DNA of 64,000 nucleotides from Gordonia tangerina (GTDB lineage Bacteria > Actinomycetota > Actinomycetes > Mycobacteriales > Mycobacteriaceae): positions 1 through 64,000 of the forward strand of contig NZ_JAKGCU010000001.1 in assembly GCF_021556435.1 (NCBI RefSeq), written 5' to 3'. The notes below the pieces were generated by a model, which saw only the letters and a list, made by a program, of their open reading frames with translations, was not told the DNA's origin and ran no database searches. The position numbers and the translations under genes were made by a program. Below, in pieces: positions 9,289 through 18,906 of the stretch; positions within the stretch are counted from its first letter, which is position 1; the number at the start of each line of letters is the position of its first letter.

Positions 9289-9478
9289 GCGACGACCGTA
9301 GAGCGCGGCGTCACCGATCTGCTCGTGTTCGCGACACAACCTTTCGTCGCGGACTTGGTCGACGCGTCCAGCCGCCGGCGTCGGTGGATGACCACGAGGT
9401 ACGCGACCCTCACACAATCGATCCGGCCACGGTGACGCCAAAACCTGGCCGGAGGTCACCGCACTGTAGAAACGAGCC

Positions 9479-10288
9479 ATGAGCACAATCGTCTTTGTCC
9501 ACGCGCATCCCGACGACGAGGGAACCGGCACCGCGGGCAGCATGATCCGCGCATCACGGGAGGGGCACCGTGTGGTGGTCGTCTATTGCACCGACGGGGA
9601 TCCCGGCGATGTGCCGGACGATCTCGCGCCCGGTGAGACGGTCGTGAGTCGCCGGCGAGGCGAAGCCGAGGCGTCGGCAGCGATCACGGGCACGGCCCGA
9701 GTTGCGTGGCTGGGTTACGGCGACTCCGGCATGACCGGATGGGCACAGAACGAAACCGACGGTGTGTTCTCGCGCGCCGACCTCGGCGAAGCGGCCCGTC
9801 GTCTGGCCGACATCCTGGACGAGGAGAACGCCGACGTCGTCGTCGGCTACGACTGGCACGGCGGTTATGGCCACCCCGATCACATCATGCTGCACCACAC
9901 CACTCGCGCCGCAGCGGATCTCGCGGCGAGGACGCCGCGATACCTCGAGGTGACGATGAACCGCGATCTGATGCGGCAGTTGTTCACCCTCGCCAAAGAG
10001 ATGGGTATGGAGGGTTTCGATCCGGATCTGCGCGGTGACGACGGGAATCCGGTCGGCACACCGGAAGCCGAATTGCATTGGGCCGTGGACCTCGGGGACG
10101 ACGTGATGACCAAACGTGAGGCCCTCGCCTGTCACGCAAGTCAGAGCGACGTCAAACAACTCCTGGCGATGCCGGTCGAGATGTTCCCGGTCGGCTTCGG
10201 CACCGAGCACTACATGGAACCGGGCCGGCCGGCCGGCATGATCCGAGGTTGGTGGCTCGACGAGGCGGAGCATGGAATACTGCCGTGA
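9479..10288 (+). CDS. PIG-L family (LmbE-like) zinc deacetylase
   Basis: A 269-residue LmbE/PIG-L protein. The zinc motif AHPDDE lies at residues 9-14 and a second metal-site segment is 'GYGHPDHIMLHH'. The fold is shared with mycothiol enzymes MshB and Mca and with N-acetylglucosaminyl deacetylases. This copy is shorter and diverged in the middle, so I do not assign it to mycothiol synthesis; it may hydrolyse an N-acyl sugar or amide. Its TGA overlaps the ATG of the following nitroreductase (TGATG), so the two are probably co-translated. Confidence 0.85.
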   Translation: MSTIVFVHAHPDDEGTGTAGSMIRASREGHRVVVVYCTDGDPGDVPDDLAPGETVVSRRRGEAEASAAITGTARVAWLGYGDSGMTGWAQNETDGVFSRADLGEAARRLADILDEENADVVVGYDWHGGYGHPDHIMLHHTTRAAADLAARTPRYLEVTMNRDLMRQLFTLAKEMGMEGFDPDLRGDDGNPVGTPEAELHWAVDLGDDVMTKREALACHASQSDVKQLLAMPVEMFPVGFGTEHYMEPGRPAGMIRGWWLDEAEHGILP

Positions 10289-10998
10289 TGGTCGATTCAC
10301 CCGAGCAGAGATCGACGATGGGTTACGACGAAGTGGTTCTGGGGCGCCGCAGCATCCGTGGGTTCACGCCCGACCCGGTACCCCGGGAGCTGATCGAAGA
10401 GATCCTCGAGCTCGCGATGCGGGCTCCGTCATCGATGAACACGCAGCCCTGGAATTTTCATGTGATCACCGGAGAACCGCTCGACCGCATCCGAGCGGGA
10501 AACACCGAGCGCAACCTGGCCGGCGTACCCCATTCGCGCGAGTTCCGGACGGGCGCGGAGAAGTTCACCGGCACCCACCGTGAACGCCAGGTCCAGGTTG
10601 CGAAGCAGCTGTTCGGCGCGATGGGTATTGCTCGCGACAACACGGAGAAGCGGCACGACTGGGTGCTGCGGGGATTCCGTCAGTTCGATGCCCCGGTGTG
10701 TGTGATCGTGACCTACGACCGCATTCTCGACGGCAGCGACGACACACCGTTCGATTGCGGTGCGGTCTCCACCGCGCTGGTGAACGCAGCCTGGTCTCGC
10801 GGGCTGGGGGCGGTGATCAACAGTCAGGGCATCATGCAGTCGCCCGTCGTGCGAGAACATGCCGGTATCCCCGACGACCAGGTGATCATGAAGAGCATCG
10901 CGCTGGGCTGGCCGGATGACACCTTCCCGGCCAATGCCGTGGTGTCCGAGCGCAAGTCGGTCTCCGAAGCCGCCACCTTCGTGGGGTTCGAACCGTAG
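10288..10998 (+). CDS. nitroreductase family FMN protein
   Basis: A 236-residue nitroreductase-fold flavoprotein, recognised by 'LGRRSIRGFTPDPVPRELI', the FMN-contacting 'MRAPSSMNTQPWNFHVI' and the C-terminal 'IALGWPDDTFPANAVVSERKS'. Expected activity is NAD(P)H-dependent two-electron reduction of nitroaromatics, quinones or enones. The start at 10288 overlaps the PIG-L stop; an ATG 30 bp later (10318) is an alternative. The internal segment after the FMN motif carries an insertion containing 'TGTHRERQVQVAKQLFGAMG', seen in a subset of actinobacterial members. Confidence 0.85.
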   Translation: MVDSPEQRSTMGYDEVVLGRRSIRGFTPDPVPRELIEEILELAMRAPSSMNTQPWNFHVITGEPLDRIRAGNTERNLAGVPHSREFRTGAEKFTGTHRERQVQVAKQLFGAMGIARDNTEKRHDWVLRGFRQFDAPVCVIVTYDRILDGSDDTPFDCGAVSTALVNAAWSRGLGAVINSQGIMQSPVVREHAGIPDDQVIMKSIALGWPDDTFPANAVVSERKSVSEAATFVGFEP

Positions 10999-11011
10999 CC
11001 GGCGCCCGCCG

Positions 11012-11434
11012 TCACGCGCCGACGGCGGCACCCGTCTGAGGCGGGTTGGCCTCGAGCACCTCGTTCTCCTCCGGACTGAAAGCCCTCGAGCGCGAGAGGA
11101 ATCGAACCCCTTCCGGCGCTTCCAGACTGAACCCGGCACCGCGGCCGTCAACCACGTCGAGGATCAATTGCGTGTGTTTCCACAGTTCGAACTGATCGCC
11201 GTTGATCCACACCCGCACTGCGGGAAGGGGTTCGGTCAGTTCGATCTCGCCGACGAGGACGTCGCGCTGGCCGACCCGGTATTCACCGACCGGATAACAC
11301 ATCGGGGCCGAGCCGTCACAGCATCCACCCGACTGGTGGATCATGAGACCGCCGTGCAGCTCCGATAGTTTCGTCAAGAGCTGCACGGCGGTGTCTGTGG
11401 CGACGACCCGATCAGGAACCTGCTGGTCCGACAC
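11012..11434 (-). CDS. DUF779 domain-containing protein
   Basis: A 140-residue DUF779 protein with the conserved 'GGLMIHQSGGCCDGSAPMC' cysteine cluster and a 'VWINGDQFELWKHTQLILDV' segment. The family nearly always follows an acetaldehyde-type aldehyde dehydrogenase, as it does here, 39 bp downstream of the ALDH stop. The adjacent cysteines suggest a metal or redox role supporting the dehydrogenase, but the biochemical function is not established. The start is a GTG at 11434 preceded by GAGGTG. Confidence 0.88.
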   Translation of the reverse strand: MSDQQVPDRVVATDTAVQLLTKLSELHGGLMIHQSGGCCDGSAPMCYPVGEYRVGQRDVLVGEIELTEPLPAVRVWINGDQFELWKHTQLILDVVDGRGAGFSLEAPEGVRFLSRSRAFSPEENEVLEANPPQTGAAVGA

Positions 11435-11473
11435 GGGTTTTCACCTCTGCTTTCTGTTGTGGTGAGATCCAGA

Positions 11474-12997
11474 TCAGAAGAAGCCCTTGGCATTCTGCGC
11501 GTAACCGACCAGCAGGTTCTTGGTCTGCTGGTAGTGCTCGAGCATCATCAGGTGGTTCTCGCGACCGATCCCCGACTGCTTGTAGCCACCGAAGGCGGCG
11601 TGGGCCGGGTAGTCGTGATAGGTGTTGGTCCACACACGACCAGCCTGGATCTCGCGGCCAGCACGGTAGGCGGTGGCGCCGTCACGGCTCCACACACCGG
11701 CGCCGAGGCCGTAGAGGGTGTCATTGGCGATGTGGATGGCGTCTGCGTAGTCCTTGAACGTCGTCACCGCGAGCACCGGCCCGAAGATCTCCTCCTGGAA
11801 GATGCGCATCTTGTTGTGGCCGTCGAACACGGTCGGCTTGATGTAGTAGCCGCCTGACAGGTCGCCACCGAGGTCGGCGGGCTCACCACCGATGAGTACC
11901 TTGGCGCCCTCTTCCCTGCCGATGGCGAGGTAGGAGCTGATCTTCTCGAACTGGTCATTGGAGGCCTGCGCGCCCATCATCGTCTCGGTGTCGAGCGGAT
12001 TGCCCTGCTTGATCTGGCCGACCCGGTCCACAGCCTTCGCGATGAAGTCGTCGTAGATGTTCTCCTGGATGAGTGCACGGCTCGGGCAGGTGCAGACCTC
12101 GCCCTGGTTGAGCGCGAACATCGAGAAGCCTTCCAGCGCACGGTCCAGGAAACCGTCGTCGGCGCTCATAACGTCGTCGAAGAAGATGTTCGGGCTCTTG
12201 CCGCCCAGTTCGAGGGTGACCGGGATCAGATTCTCCGAGGCGTACTGCATGATCAGGCGGCCGGTGGTGGTCTCGCCGGTGAAGGCGATCTTGCGAATGC
12301 GGTTGCTCGATGCGAGCGGCTTGCCGGCCTCCACGCCGAAACCGTTGACCACGTTGAGCACACCGGCGGGCAGCAGATCCGCGATCAGGCTCATCAAGTA
12401 GAGGATCGATGCGGGGGTCTGCTCGGCCGGCTTGAGCACGATGGCGTTGCCGGCGGCGAGGGCGGGGGCCAACTTCCAGACGGCCATCAGGATGGGGAAG
12501 TTCCACGGGATGATCTGTCCGACAACGCCGAGCGGCTCGTGGAAGTGGTAGGCGACGGTGTCCTCGTCGACCTCGGAAATCGAGCCCTCTTGGGCACGTA
12601 GCGCGCCGGCGAAGTAGCGGAAGTGGTCGATGGCCAACGGAATGTCGGCGGCCAGGGTCTCCCGGACAGCCTTGCCGTTGTCCCAGGTTTCGGCGACGGC
12701 GAGCTTCTCGAGGTTCTCTTCCATCCGATCGGCGATGCGCAGCAGGACCAGCGAGCGCTCGGCGACCGACGCCTTGCCCCACTGCGGCGCAGCCTTGTGC
12801 GCGGCGTCCAGTGCCAGGTCGATGTCCTCCGCAGTCGAGCGGGCGACCTCGCAGAACGTCTTGCCGTCCACCGGCGACGGGTTCTCAAAGTACTGTCCCT
12901 TGACCGGCGGGGTCCACTGGCCGCCGATCCAGTTGTCGTAGCGGGACTCATAGCTCATCACCGATCCGTCGGTTCCGGGCTTCGCGAAGACGGTCAT
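11474..12997 (-). CDS. NAD-dependent aldehyde dehydrogenase (acetaldehyde type, ExaC/AldA-like)
   Basis: A 507-residue ALDH matching the family in length. It shows '[18 protein letters not shown]', the Rossmann '[17 protein letters not shown]', the general base in '[11 protein letters not shown]' and the catalytic cysteine in '[15 protein letters not shown]'. It oxidises short aliphatic aldehydes such as acetaldehyde to the acid, as in ethanol or alkane metabolism. The ATG has GAGGAG nine bases upstream. It forms a two-gene unit with DUF779. Three helically phased CGTTGCA boxes lie 102-142 bp upstream of the start and are candidate activator sites. Confidence 0.9.
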   Translation of the reverse strand: MTVFAKPGTDGSVMSYESRYDNWIGGQWTPPVKGQYFENPSPVDGKTFCEVARSTAEDIDLALDAAHKAAPQWGKASVAERSLVLLRIADRMEENLEKLAVAETWDNGKAVRETLAADIPLAIDHFRYFAGALRAQEGSISEVDEDTVAYHFHEPLGVVGQIIPWNFPILMAVWKLAPALAAGNAIVLKPAEQTPASILYLMSLIADLLPAGVLNVVNGFGVEAGKPLASSNRIRKIAFTGETTTGRLIMQYASENLIPVTLELGGKSPNIFFDDVMSADDGFLDRALEGFSMFALNQGEVCTCPSRALIQENIYDDFIAKAVDRVGQIKQGNPLDTETMMGAQASNDQFEKISSYLAIGREEGAKVLIGGEPADLGGDLSGGYYIKPTVFDGHNKMRIFQEEIFGPVLAVTTFKDYADAIHIANDTLYGLGAGVWSRDGATAYRAGREIQAGRVWTNTYHDYPAHAAFGGYKQSGIGRENHLMMLEHYQQTKNLLVGYAQNAKGFF

Positions 12998-13098
12998 CTA
13001 CAGCTCCTCATGTTGTTCCGGTTGAGGTGTCCTGGGGGTTGTCACCCGCCCCACGCAGCGGGGTCGATGTGATCTGGTGCACAGCGTAGGAGCGACCG

Positions 13099-13139
13099 CG
13101 TTGCACCTACGTTGCAGCCACGTACGGAACGTTGCAACG
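13099..13139 (-). promoter_or_regulatory. three phased CGTTGCA boxes upstream of the aldehyde dehydrogenase
   Basis: CGTTGCA occurs at 13099-13105, 13110-13116 and 13130-13136. The last extends into a perfect 10-bp palindrome (CGTTGCAACG, 13130-13139). Starts are 11 and 20 bp apart, so all three lie on nearly the same DNA face. This resembles an activator array; the regulator is not in the window as far as I can tell. Confidence 0.5.
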
Positions 13140-13182
13140 AGCCGAGATACCAGGTCAGGGCGTCAAACGAGGTGTTGTGTGC

Positions 13183-14331
13183 TCAGCGGACGGCGCGCTG
13201 GATCCCCTCCAGACCCGCACGGAGCAGCTCTGGCGAACACCCGACGTTGAGCCGGGCGAAACCGCGGCCCGCCAGACCGAACGCCGGACCGGAGTGCAGG
13301 GCCACCCGACCCTTCTCCAGGATCGCGGCGGCCGGGTCGTCGCCGAGGTCGGTGGCTCGGAAGTCGAGCCACGCGAGGTACGACGCAGCCGGCCGATGCA
13401 GCCTCACCTCGGGCAACTCGGCCTCGAGCCAATCGGAGAGCAGCCCGATGTTCGAGACGAGGACCTCGAGTGTCGCGTCGAGCCAGGCGTCGCCCTTCGC
13501 GAACCCCGCTGCGGTACCCGCACGGCCGATGATGCTGGTACGCACGCCCACCTCTTCGGGTTGGCGATCGAGCATCGAGCGCATGGTGCCGGAAGCGGCG
13601 ATCATCAACGCACACTTCGCGCCTGCGATGTTGAAACCCTTGCTCGCCGAATGCGCCGCGACACCCACCTGCCGTGCGGCCTCCCCCGTCGCGAGGAATG
13701 GCGTGAACTCGCGGCCGGGGTGGACCAGCGGCGCGTGGATCTCGTCGCTGATCACCACGGCACCGTGTTGCCTCGCGAGATCGGCCAGCGCGACCAGGTC
13801 GTCGACCGGATGGATCAAGCCGAGGGGGTTGTGTGGGTGGCACAGCAGAACCGCACGCGCCCCGGCCGCGAGTTCACGCTCGATCCCGGCGAGGTCGAGC
13901 GACCAGCTACGGTTCTCGTCGCATCGCAACGGCACCTCGCACACCTGCCCACCGGCCTCGGGGATGAGTTCGAAGAACGGCGGATAGACCGGCGGTGTGA
14001 TGATCACCCGGTCGCCAGGGGAAATGGCTACCCGCAGCGCCTCCACGATCACCACGCTGACGTCGGTGGTGAGGCGGACGTCAGCGGGCGCGACGTCCCA
14101 GCCCCAACGTCGCTGCGCGAACCCGGCGAATGCATCCCCGACCGAACCCGCACCACCCGCGTAGCCCACGTCGGAGGCACGAATCTGCTCCACCATCGCG
14201 TCGGCGACCACGGGCGCCAGCTCGAAATCCATCTCCGCCACGAACATCGGCAGCACATCGGCGGGGTAGGCACGCCACTTCACACTGGTGCGCCGACGCA
14301 GTTCGGAAAGGTCAGGGGCCTGCGGTCGCAT
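13183..14331 (-). CDS. PatB/MalY-type PLP-dependent aminotransferase (cystathionine beta-lyase family)
   Basis: A 382-residue fold-type I PLP enzyme. The segments 'KWRAYPADVLPMFVAEMDF', 'VGYAGGAGSV', 'VISDEIHAPLVHPG' and the PLP lysine in 'HSASKGFNIAGAKCAL' are hallmarks of the MalY/PatB C-S lyase group. Expected reaction is beta-elimination from cystathionine or a cysteine conjugate, giving pyruvate, ammonia and a thiol. I chose the ATG at 14331; a GTG two codons earlier (14337) sits too close to the AGGA site. It is divergent from the LLM oxidoreductase with a 76-bp gap. Confidence 0.87.
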   Translation of the reverse strand: MRPQAPDLSELRRRTSVKWRAYPADVLPMFVAEMDFELAPVVADAMVEQIRASDVGYAGGAGSVGDAFAGFAQRRWGWDVAPADVRLTTDVSVVIVEALRVAISPGDRVIITPPVYPPFFELIPEAGGQVCEVPLRCDENRSWSLDLAGIERELAAGARAVLLCHPHNPLGLIHPVDDLVALADLARQHGAVVISDEIHAPLVHPGREFTPFLATGEAARQVGVAAHSASKGFNIAGAKCALMIAASGTMRSMLDRQPEEVGVRTSIIGRAGTAAGFAKGDAWLDATLEVLVSNIGLLSDWLEAELPEVRLHRPAASYLAWLDFRATDLGDDPAAAILEKGRVALHSGPAFGLAGRGFARLNVGCSPELLRAGLEGIQRAVR

Positions 14332-14407
14332 CGTCACCCGTCCTGCTTACCACCGCGGCGCAATTCGGACAGTGACGCGGCATCGATCCTTCGGCAGACT
14401 GGTTTTC

Positions 14408-15214
14408 ATGACCTTCACAGCTCGCGATTTCCCTGTCCGCGTCGGTGTTCAGCTGCAGCCCCAGCACGCCCCCGAGTACTCGATGATCCGCGACGCCGTG
14501 CGCCGTGCCGAGGACATGGGCGTCGACATCGCCTTCAACTGGGATCACTTCTACCCGCTCTACGGCGATCCCGACGGCGAGCACTTCGAATGCTGGACCA
14601 TGTTGGGTGCCTGGGCCGAGCAGACCAGCCGGGTGGAAATCGGCGCGCTGGTGACCTGCAACTCCTACCGCAATCCGGAGCTGCTGGCGGATATGGCGCG
14701 CACCGTCGACCACATGTCGGACGGGCGTCTCATTCTGGGCATCGGCTCCGGATGGTTCCAGAAGGACTACGACGAGTACGGCTACGAGTTCGGTACCGCA
14801 GGCAGCAGGTTGAACGACCTCGGCGAGTCGCTGCCGCGAATCACCGACCGATTGGGCAAGTTGAACCCGAAGCCCACCCGCGACATCCCGGTCCTGATCG
14901 GTGGCGGTGGCGAGAAGAAGACGTTGCGCCACGTTGCCGAGTACGCGAACATCTGGCACTACTTCGTCGATGTGCCGACCTACGAACGCAAGTCCGGCAT
15001 CCTCGACGAGCACTGTGCAACTGTGGGCCGCGATCCCGCCCAGATCGAACACTCCGCCGGCCTGCAGGCCCGGACCGTCGACGATGCGCTGCGTGAGGCC
15101 GACGAACTGGTGGCAGCGGGCATCTCGCTGATCACCGTCGGCGCTGGCGGTCCCGACTACGATCTGTCGGTGCTCGAGGCCGTATGCAAGTGGCGCGAGG
15201 GCAACAACAGCTGA
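14408..15214 (+). CDS. LLM class F420-dependent oxidoreductase
   Basis: A 268-residue luciferase-like monooxygenase-fold protein, recognised by 'VGVQLQPQHAPEYSMIRDAV', 'FNWDHFYPLYGDPDGEHFE', 'GALVTCNSYRNPELLADMAR' and 'GRLILGIGSGWFQKDYDEYG'. It matches the F420-dependent subgroup common in mycobacteria and Gordonia rather than FMNH2 luciferases. The redox substrate is unknown. The start at 14408 fits the family N-terminus; the in-frame extension to 14288 crosses the divergent aminotransferase start and is not supported. Confidence 0.85.
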   Translation: MTFTARDFPVRVGVQLQPQHAPEYSMIRDAVRRAEDMGVDIAFNWDHFYPLYGDPDGEHFECWTMLGAWAEQTSRVEIGALVTCNSYRNPELLADMARTVDHMSDGRLILGIGSGWFQKDYDEYGYEFGTAGSRLNDLGESLPRITDRLGKLNPKPTRDIPVLIGGGGEKKTLRHVAEYANIWHYFVDVPTYERKSGILDEHCATVGRDPAQIEHSAGLQARTVDDALREADELVAAGISLITVGAGGPDYDLSVLEAVCKWREGNNS

Positions 15215-15292
15215 CCGGGGTGAGCCGGCGCTGACACGGCCGGGACATCCGCCACGCCCGCGGCGTCGGACGTGGCGGATAGATTAGGACGC

Positions 15293-17311
15293 ATGCTTGC
15301 CTCCGCCACGCTGCTCCGTCGGCTGGGCCTGACCCTCGTCGTCCTCGGTCTCGTCGCACTCGTCGCACCCGGCGTGCTCGCCGGCTCCTCCCACGCCGAA
15401 CCGCCATCACGACTGCCGACGCAGGTCGTGGACTCGGCCAACGTGCTCACCACCACCCAGCGCACCGAGCTCCAGGCATCGATCGACCAGCTCTACACCG
15501 ATCACGAAGTGCAACTGTGGGTGGTGTACGTGCGCGACTTCGACGGGGTGGGCCCCGAGCAGTGGGCGACGCAGACCGCGACCATCAGCGATCTCGGTGA
15601 CCGCGACGTACTGCTCGCCGTCGCCACCGACGACCGCGCCTACTACTTCAACGCGCCCGAATCGGTCGACGGACTCGACCAGGACGCCATCGACGACATC
15701 GCGCGCGGCGACATCGTGCCGGCCCTCAAGGACAGTGACTGGGCGGGCGCCGGGCAGGCCGCCGTCGACGGGATCAACTCCGCGATGACACCGTCGAACG
15801 CGGGGCTCTACACGGCACTGGCCGTCGGTGGGCTCGCCGTGGTCGGTGGTGGCGGGTTCCTGCTGTATCGGCGTCGCCGCAAGCAGCAACGCATCGAGGC
15901 CGGTGTGGAAGCCATGCGGGAACAGGAATTGACCGGCGACCAGCTGGTCGCCCAGCCACTCGATGTGCTCGACCCCTGGTCACGGGAGGTGCTGACCGAC
16001 ACCGACAACGCCATCCGCACCAGCGAGGAAGAGCTGGCCCTGGCCGTCGGCGAGTTCGGGGAGGTGGAGACCGCCCCGTTCACCGAAGCGTTGGCCGAGG
16101 CCAAACGCGGACTGGCCGAATCGTTCACGGTGCGTCAACTCCTCGATGACTCGATCCCGGAGACCCCGGACGAGCAGCGGGCGATGCTGGTGCAGATCAT
16201 CACCACCTGCACCGACGTCGATGCGGCGCTCGATGCCCAGGTGGAGAGCTTCGACGCGATGCGCAATCTGCTGATCAACGCCGATTCCCGGTTGGCCGAA
16301 CTCACCCAGAAGCTGGTGGCGGTGCGTGCCCGCATGGAGCAGTCGCAGAGCAAACTGGACGCCTTGATCGGCAGGCATGGCGAGACGGTGCTGGTGTCGA
16401 TCGCCGACAACGTCGATCTGGCGCGCGAGGAGATCGAGTTCGCCGAGCACAGCGCCGACCAGGGACGGGAGGCGGCCTCCGCGCCGGCCGGCGAGCAAGG
16501 GCCCGCCGTGGCCGCGATCCGCTCGGCCGAAGGTGCGTTGGAACAGGCCAACCGGTTGCTGGATGCGATCGACAACGCCGAGGCCAACATCGCCGCCGCG
16601 CACACCCGGATGCCCGCTCTGATCGACGAAGTCGACGGGGAGCTGGCCGAGGCGGCGGAGCTGACCGGCGACGGCGGGCCCGCGCTGGCCACCGCGGTGC
16701 AGAAAGCAACCGCCGCGTTGTCGGCGGCACGGGCGGAATTCCACGACGACCCGCTCGGTACGTTCACCGCACTCGTCGACGCCGACGCCGACCTCGACGA
16801 CGCGCTCGACGACGCCCGCGCATCCTCGGCGGAGCGCCGGCGCCGGGCCGAACTGCTGAACTCGGCGGTGACGGCCGCGCAGGCCAAGGTATCGGCCGCC
16901 AACGACTTCATCTCGACGCGGCGCGGCGCCATCCAGTCGATCGCGCGCACCCGGCTCGCCGAGGCGCAGCGGCTGCTCGCCGAGGCCACCGCCGCGGGGG
17001 TCGCCGACGCCGCGCAGGCCGCCCAGAGTGCCCGACGCGCAGGCTATCTCGCCGATCAGGCGTTGATGGCCGCGCAGGGTGACGTGGTGCAGTGGCAGCA
17101 GAACCAAACCCCGCACCCGACGGGGCCTTCCGTCGGCGGTGCCGTGCTCGGCGGCATCCTCGTCGACAGCTTCCTGCGCGGCACCATGGGCGGCGGTGGC
17201 CGCGGCTGGGGCGGTGGTTTCGGCGGTGGCTACGGCAGCGGCGGCCGCAGCCCCGGATCCTTCGGCGGCTCGGGCAGTTCCGGAAGGATCGGGGTCGGCG
17301 GCCGCTTCTGA
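15293..17311 (+). CDS. TPM-domain membrane protein with long helical region and Gly-rich tail
   Basis: A 672-residue protein. It has an N-terminal hydrophobic signal segment, an extracytoplasmic TPM domain (starting 'VDSANVLTTTQRTELQASID'), a transmembrane helix near residues 170-190 followed by a basic 'YRRRRKQQR' stop-transfer, about 400 residues of Ala/Glu-rich helix with coiled-coil character, and a tail of Gly/Ser/Phe repeats. TPM proteins are proposed phosphatases or photosystem repair factors; in actinobacteria this architecture is of unknown function. The ATG at 15293 is chosen over an upstream GTG because it begins the signal segment directly. Confidence 0.82.
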   Translation: MLASATLLRRLGLTLVVLGLVALVAPGVLAGSSHAEPPSRLPTQVVDSANVLTTTQRTELQASIDQLYTDHEVQLWVVYVRDFDGVGPEQWATQTATISDLGDRDVLLAVATDDRAYYFNAPESVDGLDQDAIDDIARGDIVPALKDSDWAGAGQAAVDGINSAMTPSNAGLYTALAVGGLAVVGGGGFLLYRRRRKQQRIEAGVEAMREQELTGDQLVAQPLDVLDPWSREVLTDTDNAIRTSEEELALAVGEFGEVETAPFTEALAEAKRGLAESFTVRQLLDDSIPETPDEQRAMLVQIITTCTDVDAALDAQVESFDAMRNLLINADSRLAELTQKLVAVRARMEQSQSKLDALIGRHGETVLVSIADNVDLAREEIEFAEHSADQGREAASAPAGEQGPAVAAIRSAEGALEQANRLLDAIDNAEANIAAAHTRMPALIDEVDGELAEAAELTGDGGPALATAVQKATAALSAARAEFHDDPLGTFTALVDADADLDDALDDARASSAERRRRAELLNSAVTAAQAKVSAANDFISTRRGAIQSIARTRLAEAQRLLAEATAAGVADAAQAAQSARRAGYLADQALMAAQGDVVQWQQNQTPHPTGPSVGGAVLGGILVDSFLRGTMGGGGRGWGGGFGGGYGSGGRSPGSFGGSGSSGRIGVGGRF

Positions 17312-17327
17312 GTTGCCTCGGGCGTTG

Positions 17328-18704
17328 CTACTTGCTCGAGGTCCGACGTAGGCGGGTGTTGACGAACTCGCCCATGCCCCAACGGCCGAGTTCGCGTCCG
17401 TAGCCGGAGCGCTTCACCCCGCCGAACGGCAGACCTGGCAGCGTGGTGCCGTGTTCGTTGATGTAGGCCATCCCGACCTCGAGCCGATCGGCTACCTGCT
17501 GCGCCTTGCCGAGGTCGGTGCTCCACACCGATCCACTGAGCCCGAAACCGACATCGTTGGCGAGTTCCACCGCCTCATCGATCGACGAAACCCGGTACAC
17601 CATGCCGACCGGACCGAAGATCTCCTCGGCGTAGGCGTCCATCTCGCTGGTGATCCCGGTGAGCACCGTCGGCGCGTAGAAGGCACCATCGCGGTCGAGC
17701 TTCTTCCCGCCGGTGTGCAACGTGGCGCCCTGCTTCACGGCGGTGTCGACCTGCTCGGCCACGCCGTCACGTGCCGAGATCGACGACAGCGGTCCCATGT
17801 CTGTGTCCGGGTCGGCAGGGTCACCGACGGTGACCGCTTCGAATTGGCCGACCAGCCCCTCCACGAACTCCTCGTAGAGCTCGTCGAGCACGATGAAACG
17901 CTTGGGCGAGTTGCAGGCCTGACCGGCATTGGACAGCCGTGCCTGCGCGGCGATCGTGGTCGTCCGCGCCATGTCTGCGGTGTCGAGGAGGATGAACGGG
18001 TCTGAGCCGCCGAGTTCGAGCACCGACTTCTTGAGGTGTTCGGCAGCGGTCTGAGCCACCGATGCGCCCGCCTTCTCACTGCCGGTCAATGACACACCCT
18101 GCACAACGGGGTCGGCGATGAGGTCCGCGACCTGACTGCTGGAGGCGAAGACGTTGATGTACACGTCGTCGGGCGCGCCCGCCTCGTGCAGGATCTCGGC
18201 CATCAGCTGCGCCGAGGCGGCACAGATCGAGGCGTGCTTGAGGATGATCGAGTTGCCGACCATGAGATTCGGTGCGACGAAACGGACCACCTGGTAGTAG
18301 GGGTAATTCCACGGCATCACCCCGACCAGTGGACCGACCGGTCGACGCTGCACGATCGACTCGTCGGCACCCTGGGGATCGAGTGTCTCCGTCTCGAGCA
18401 AATCGGGTCCGTGTTCGGCATACCACCGGTAGATGTCTGCGGCCAGCTGCACCTCACCGTCGGCCTGCGCCTTGGGTTTACCCATCTCCGTGGTGATCGC
18501 CGCCGACAATTCGTCGGCCCGCTTCTCGTAAATCTCTGCAGTCCTAGCCAGCACCTCGGCCCGCTTGGGCACGGGTGTGTCGCGCCACTGGCGGAATCCG
18601 GCGTCGGCGCGTTGCGCCACCGCACGGACGTCGTCGTCGGACAGGCCGGGGAACTCCCGCTCGGTCACTCCGGTCGTCGGGTTCGCGGTCACATACGTGC
18701 TCAT
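17328..18704 (-). CDS. NAD(P)-dependent succinate-semialdehyde dehydrogenase family protein
   Basis: A 458-residue aldehyde dehydrogenase of the short SSADH group (GabD-like). Key segments are 'PVGPLVGVMPWNYPYYQVVR', 'GVSLTGSEKAGASVAQTAAE', the base glutamate in 'SVLELGGSDPFIL' and the nucleophile in 'NAGQACNSPKRFIV'. It should oxidise succinate semialdehyde or a similar aldehyde; exact specificity cannot be read from sequence. The ATG at 18704 is preceded by GGAAGGACGGAG. It stands alone, convergent with the TPM gene (16 bp between stops) and divergent from phoX. Confidence 0.86.
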   Translation of the reverse strand: MSTYVTANPTTGVTEREFPGLSDDDVRAVAQRADAGFRQWRDTPVPKRAEVLARTAEIYEKRADELSAAITTEMGKPKAQADGEVQLAADIYRWYAEHGPDLLETETLDPQGADESIVQRRPVGPLVGVMPWNYPYYQVVRFVAPNLMVGNSIILKHASICAASAQLMAEILHEAGAPDDVYINVFASSSQVADLIADPVVQGVSLTGSEKAGASVAQTAAEHLKKSVLELGGSDPFILLDTADMARTTTIAAQARLSNAGQACNSPKRFIVLDELYEEFVEGLVGQFEAVTVGDPADPDTDMGPLSSISARDGVAEQVDTAVKQGATLHTGGKKLDRDGAFYAPTVLTGITSEMDAYAEEIFGPVGMVYRVSSIDEAVELANDVGFGLSGSVWSTDLGKAQQVADRLEVGMAYINEHGTTLPGLPFGGVKRSGYGRELGRWGMGEFVNTRLRRTSSK

Positions 18705-18796
18705 CTACTCCGTCCTTCCTGTCGGATGGAGACCGGGTACCCGCGCCACGGCGGCACCCAAACACTCCGATGCGAACATTCCGATGCGCACGTGGT

Positions 18797-18836
18797 GTTC
18801 GCCCTGGGTTCACGGACACCTTTCCGACGGTTCTCT
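18797..18836 (+). promoter_or_regulatory. PHO-box-like direct repeats upstream of PhoX
   Basis: GTTCGCC starts at 18797, GTTCACG at 18808 and GTTCTCT at 18830, spaced 11 and 22 bp. This is the direct-repeat geometry of actinobacterial PhoP/RegX3 boxes. The downstream gene is a PhoX phosphatase, which makes phosphate-starvation control likely. Confidence 0.6.
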
Positions 18837-18906
18837 TTACCTCCCTAACGTCCTCACAGTTCTCGATCCAGCCCACTTGTAGAGAGCGACCCGGAGGGAA
18901 GTTTCC

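Noticed and set aside
9479..10288. mshB or mca (mycothiol)
   Set aside because: Zinc motifs match the superfamily, but the middle and C-terminus did not resemble either mycothiol enzyme closely enough for a symbol.
13132..15096. 654-residue plus-strand open frame
   Set aside because: Antisense to the PatB-type aminotransferase, then out of frame over the LLM gene.
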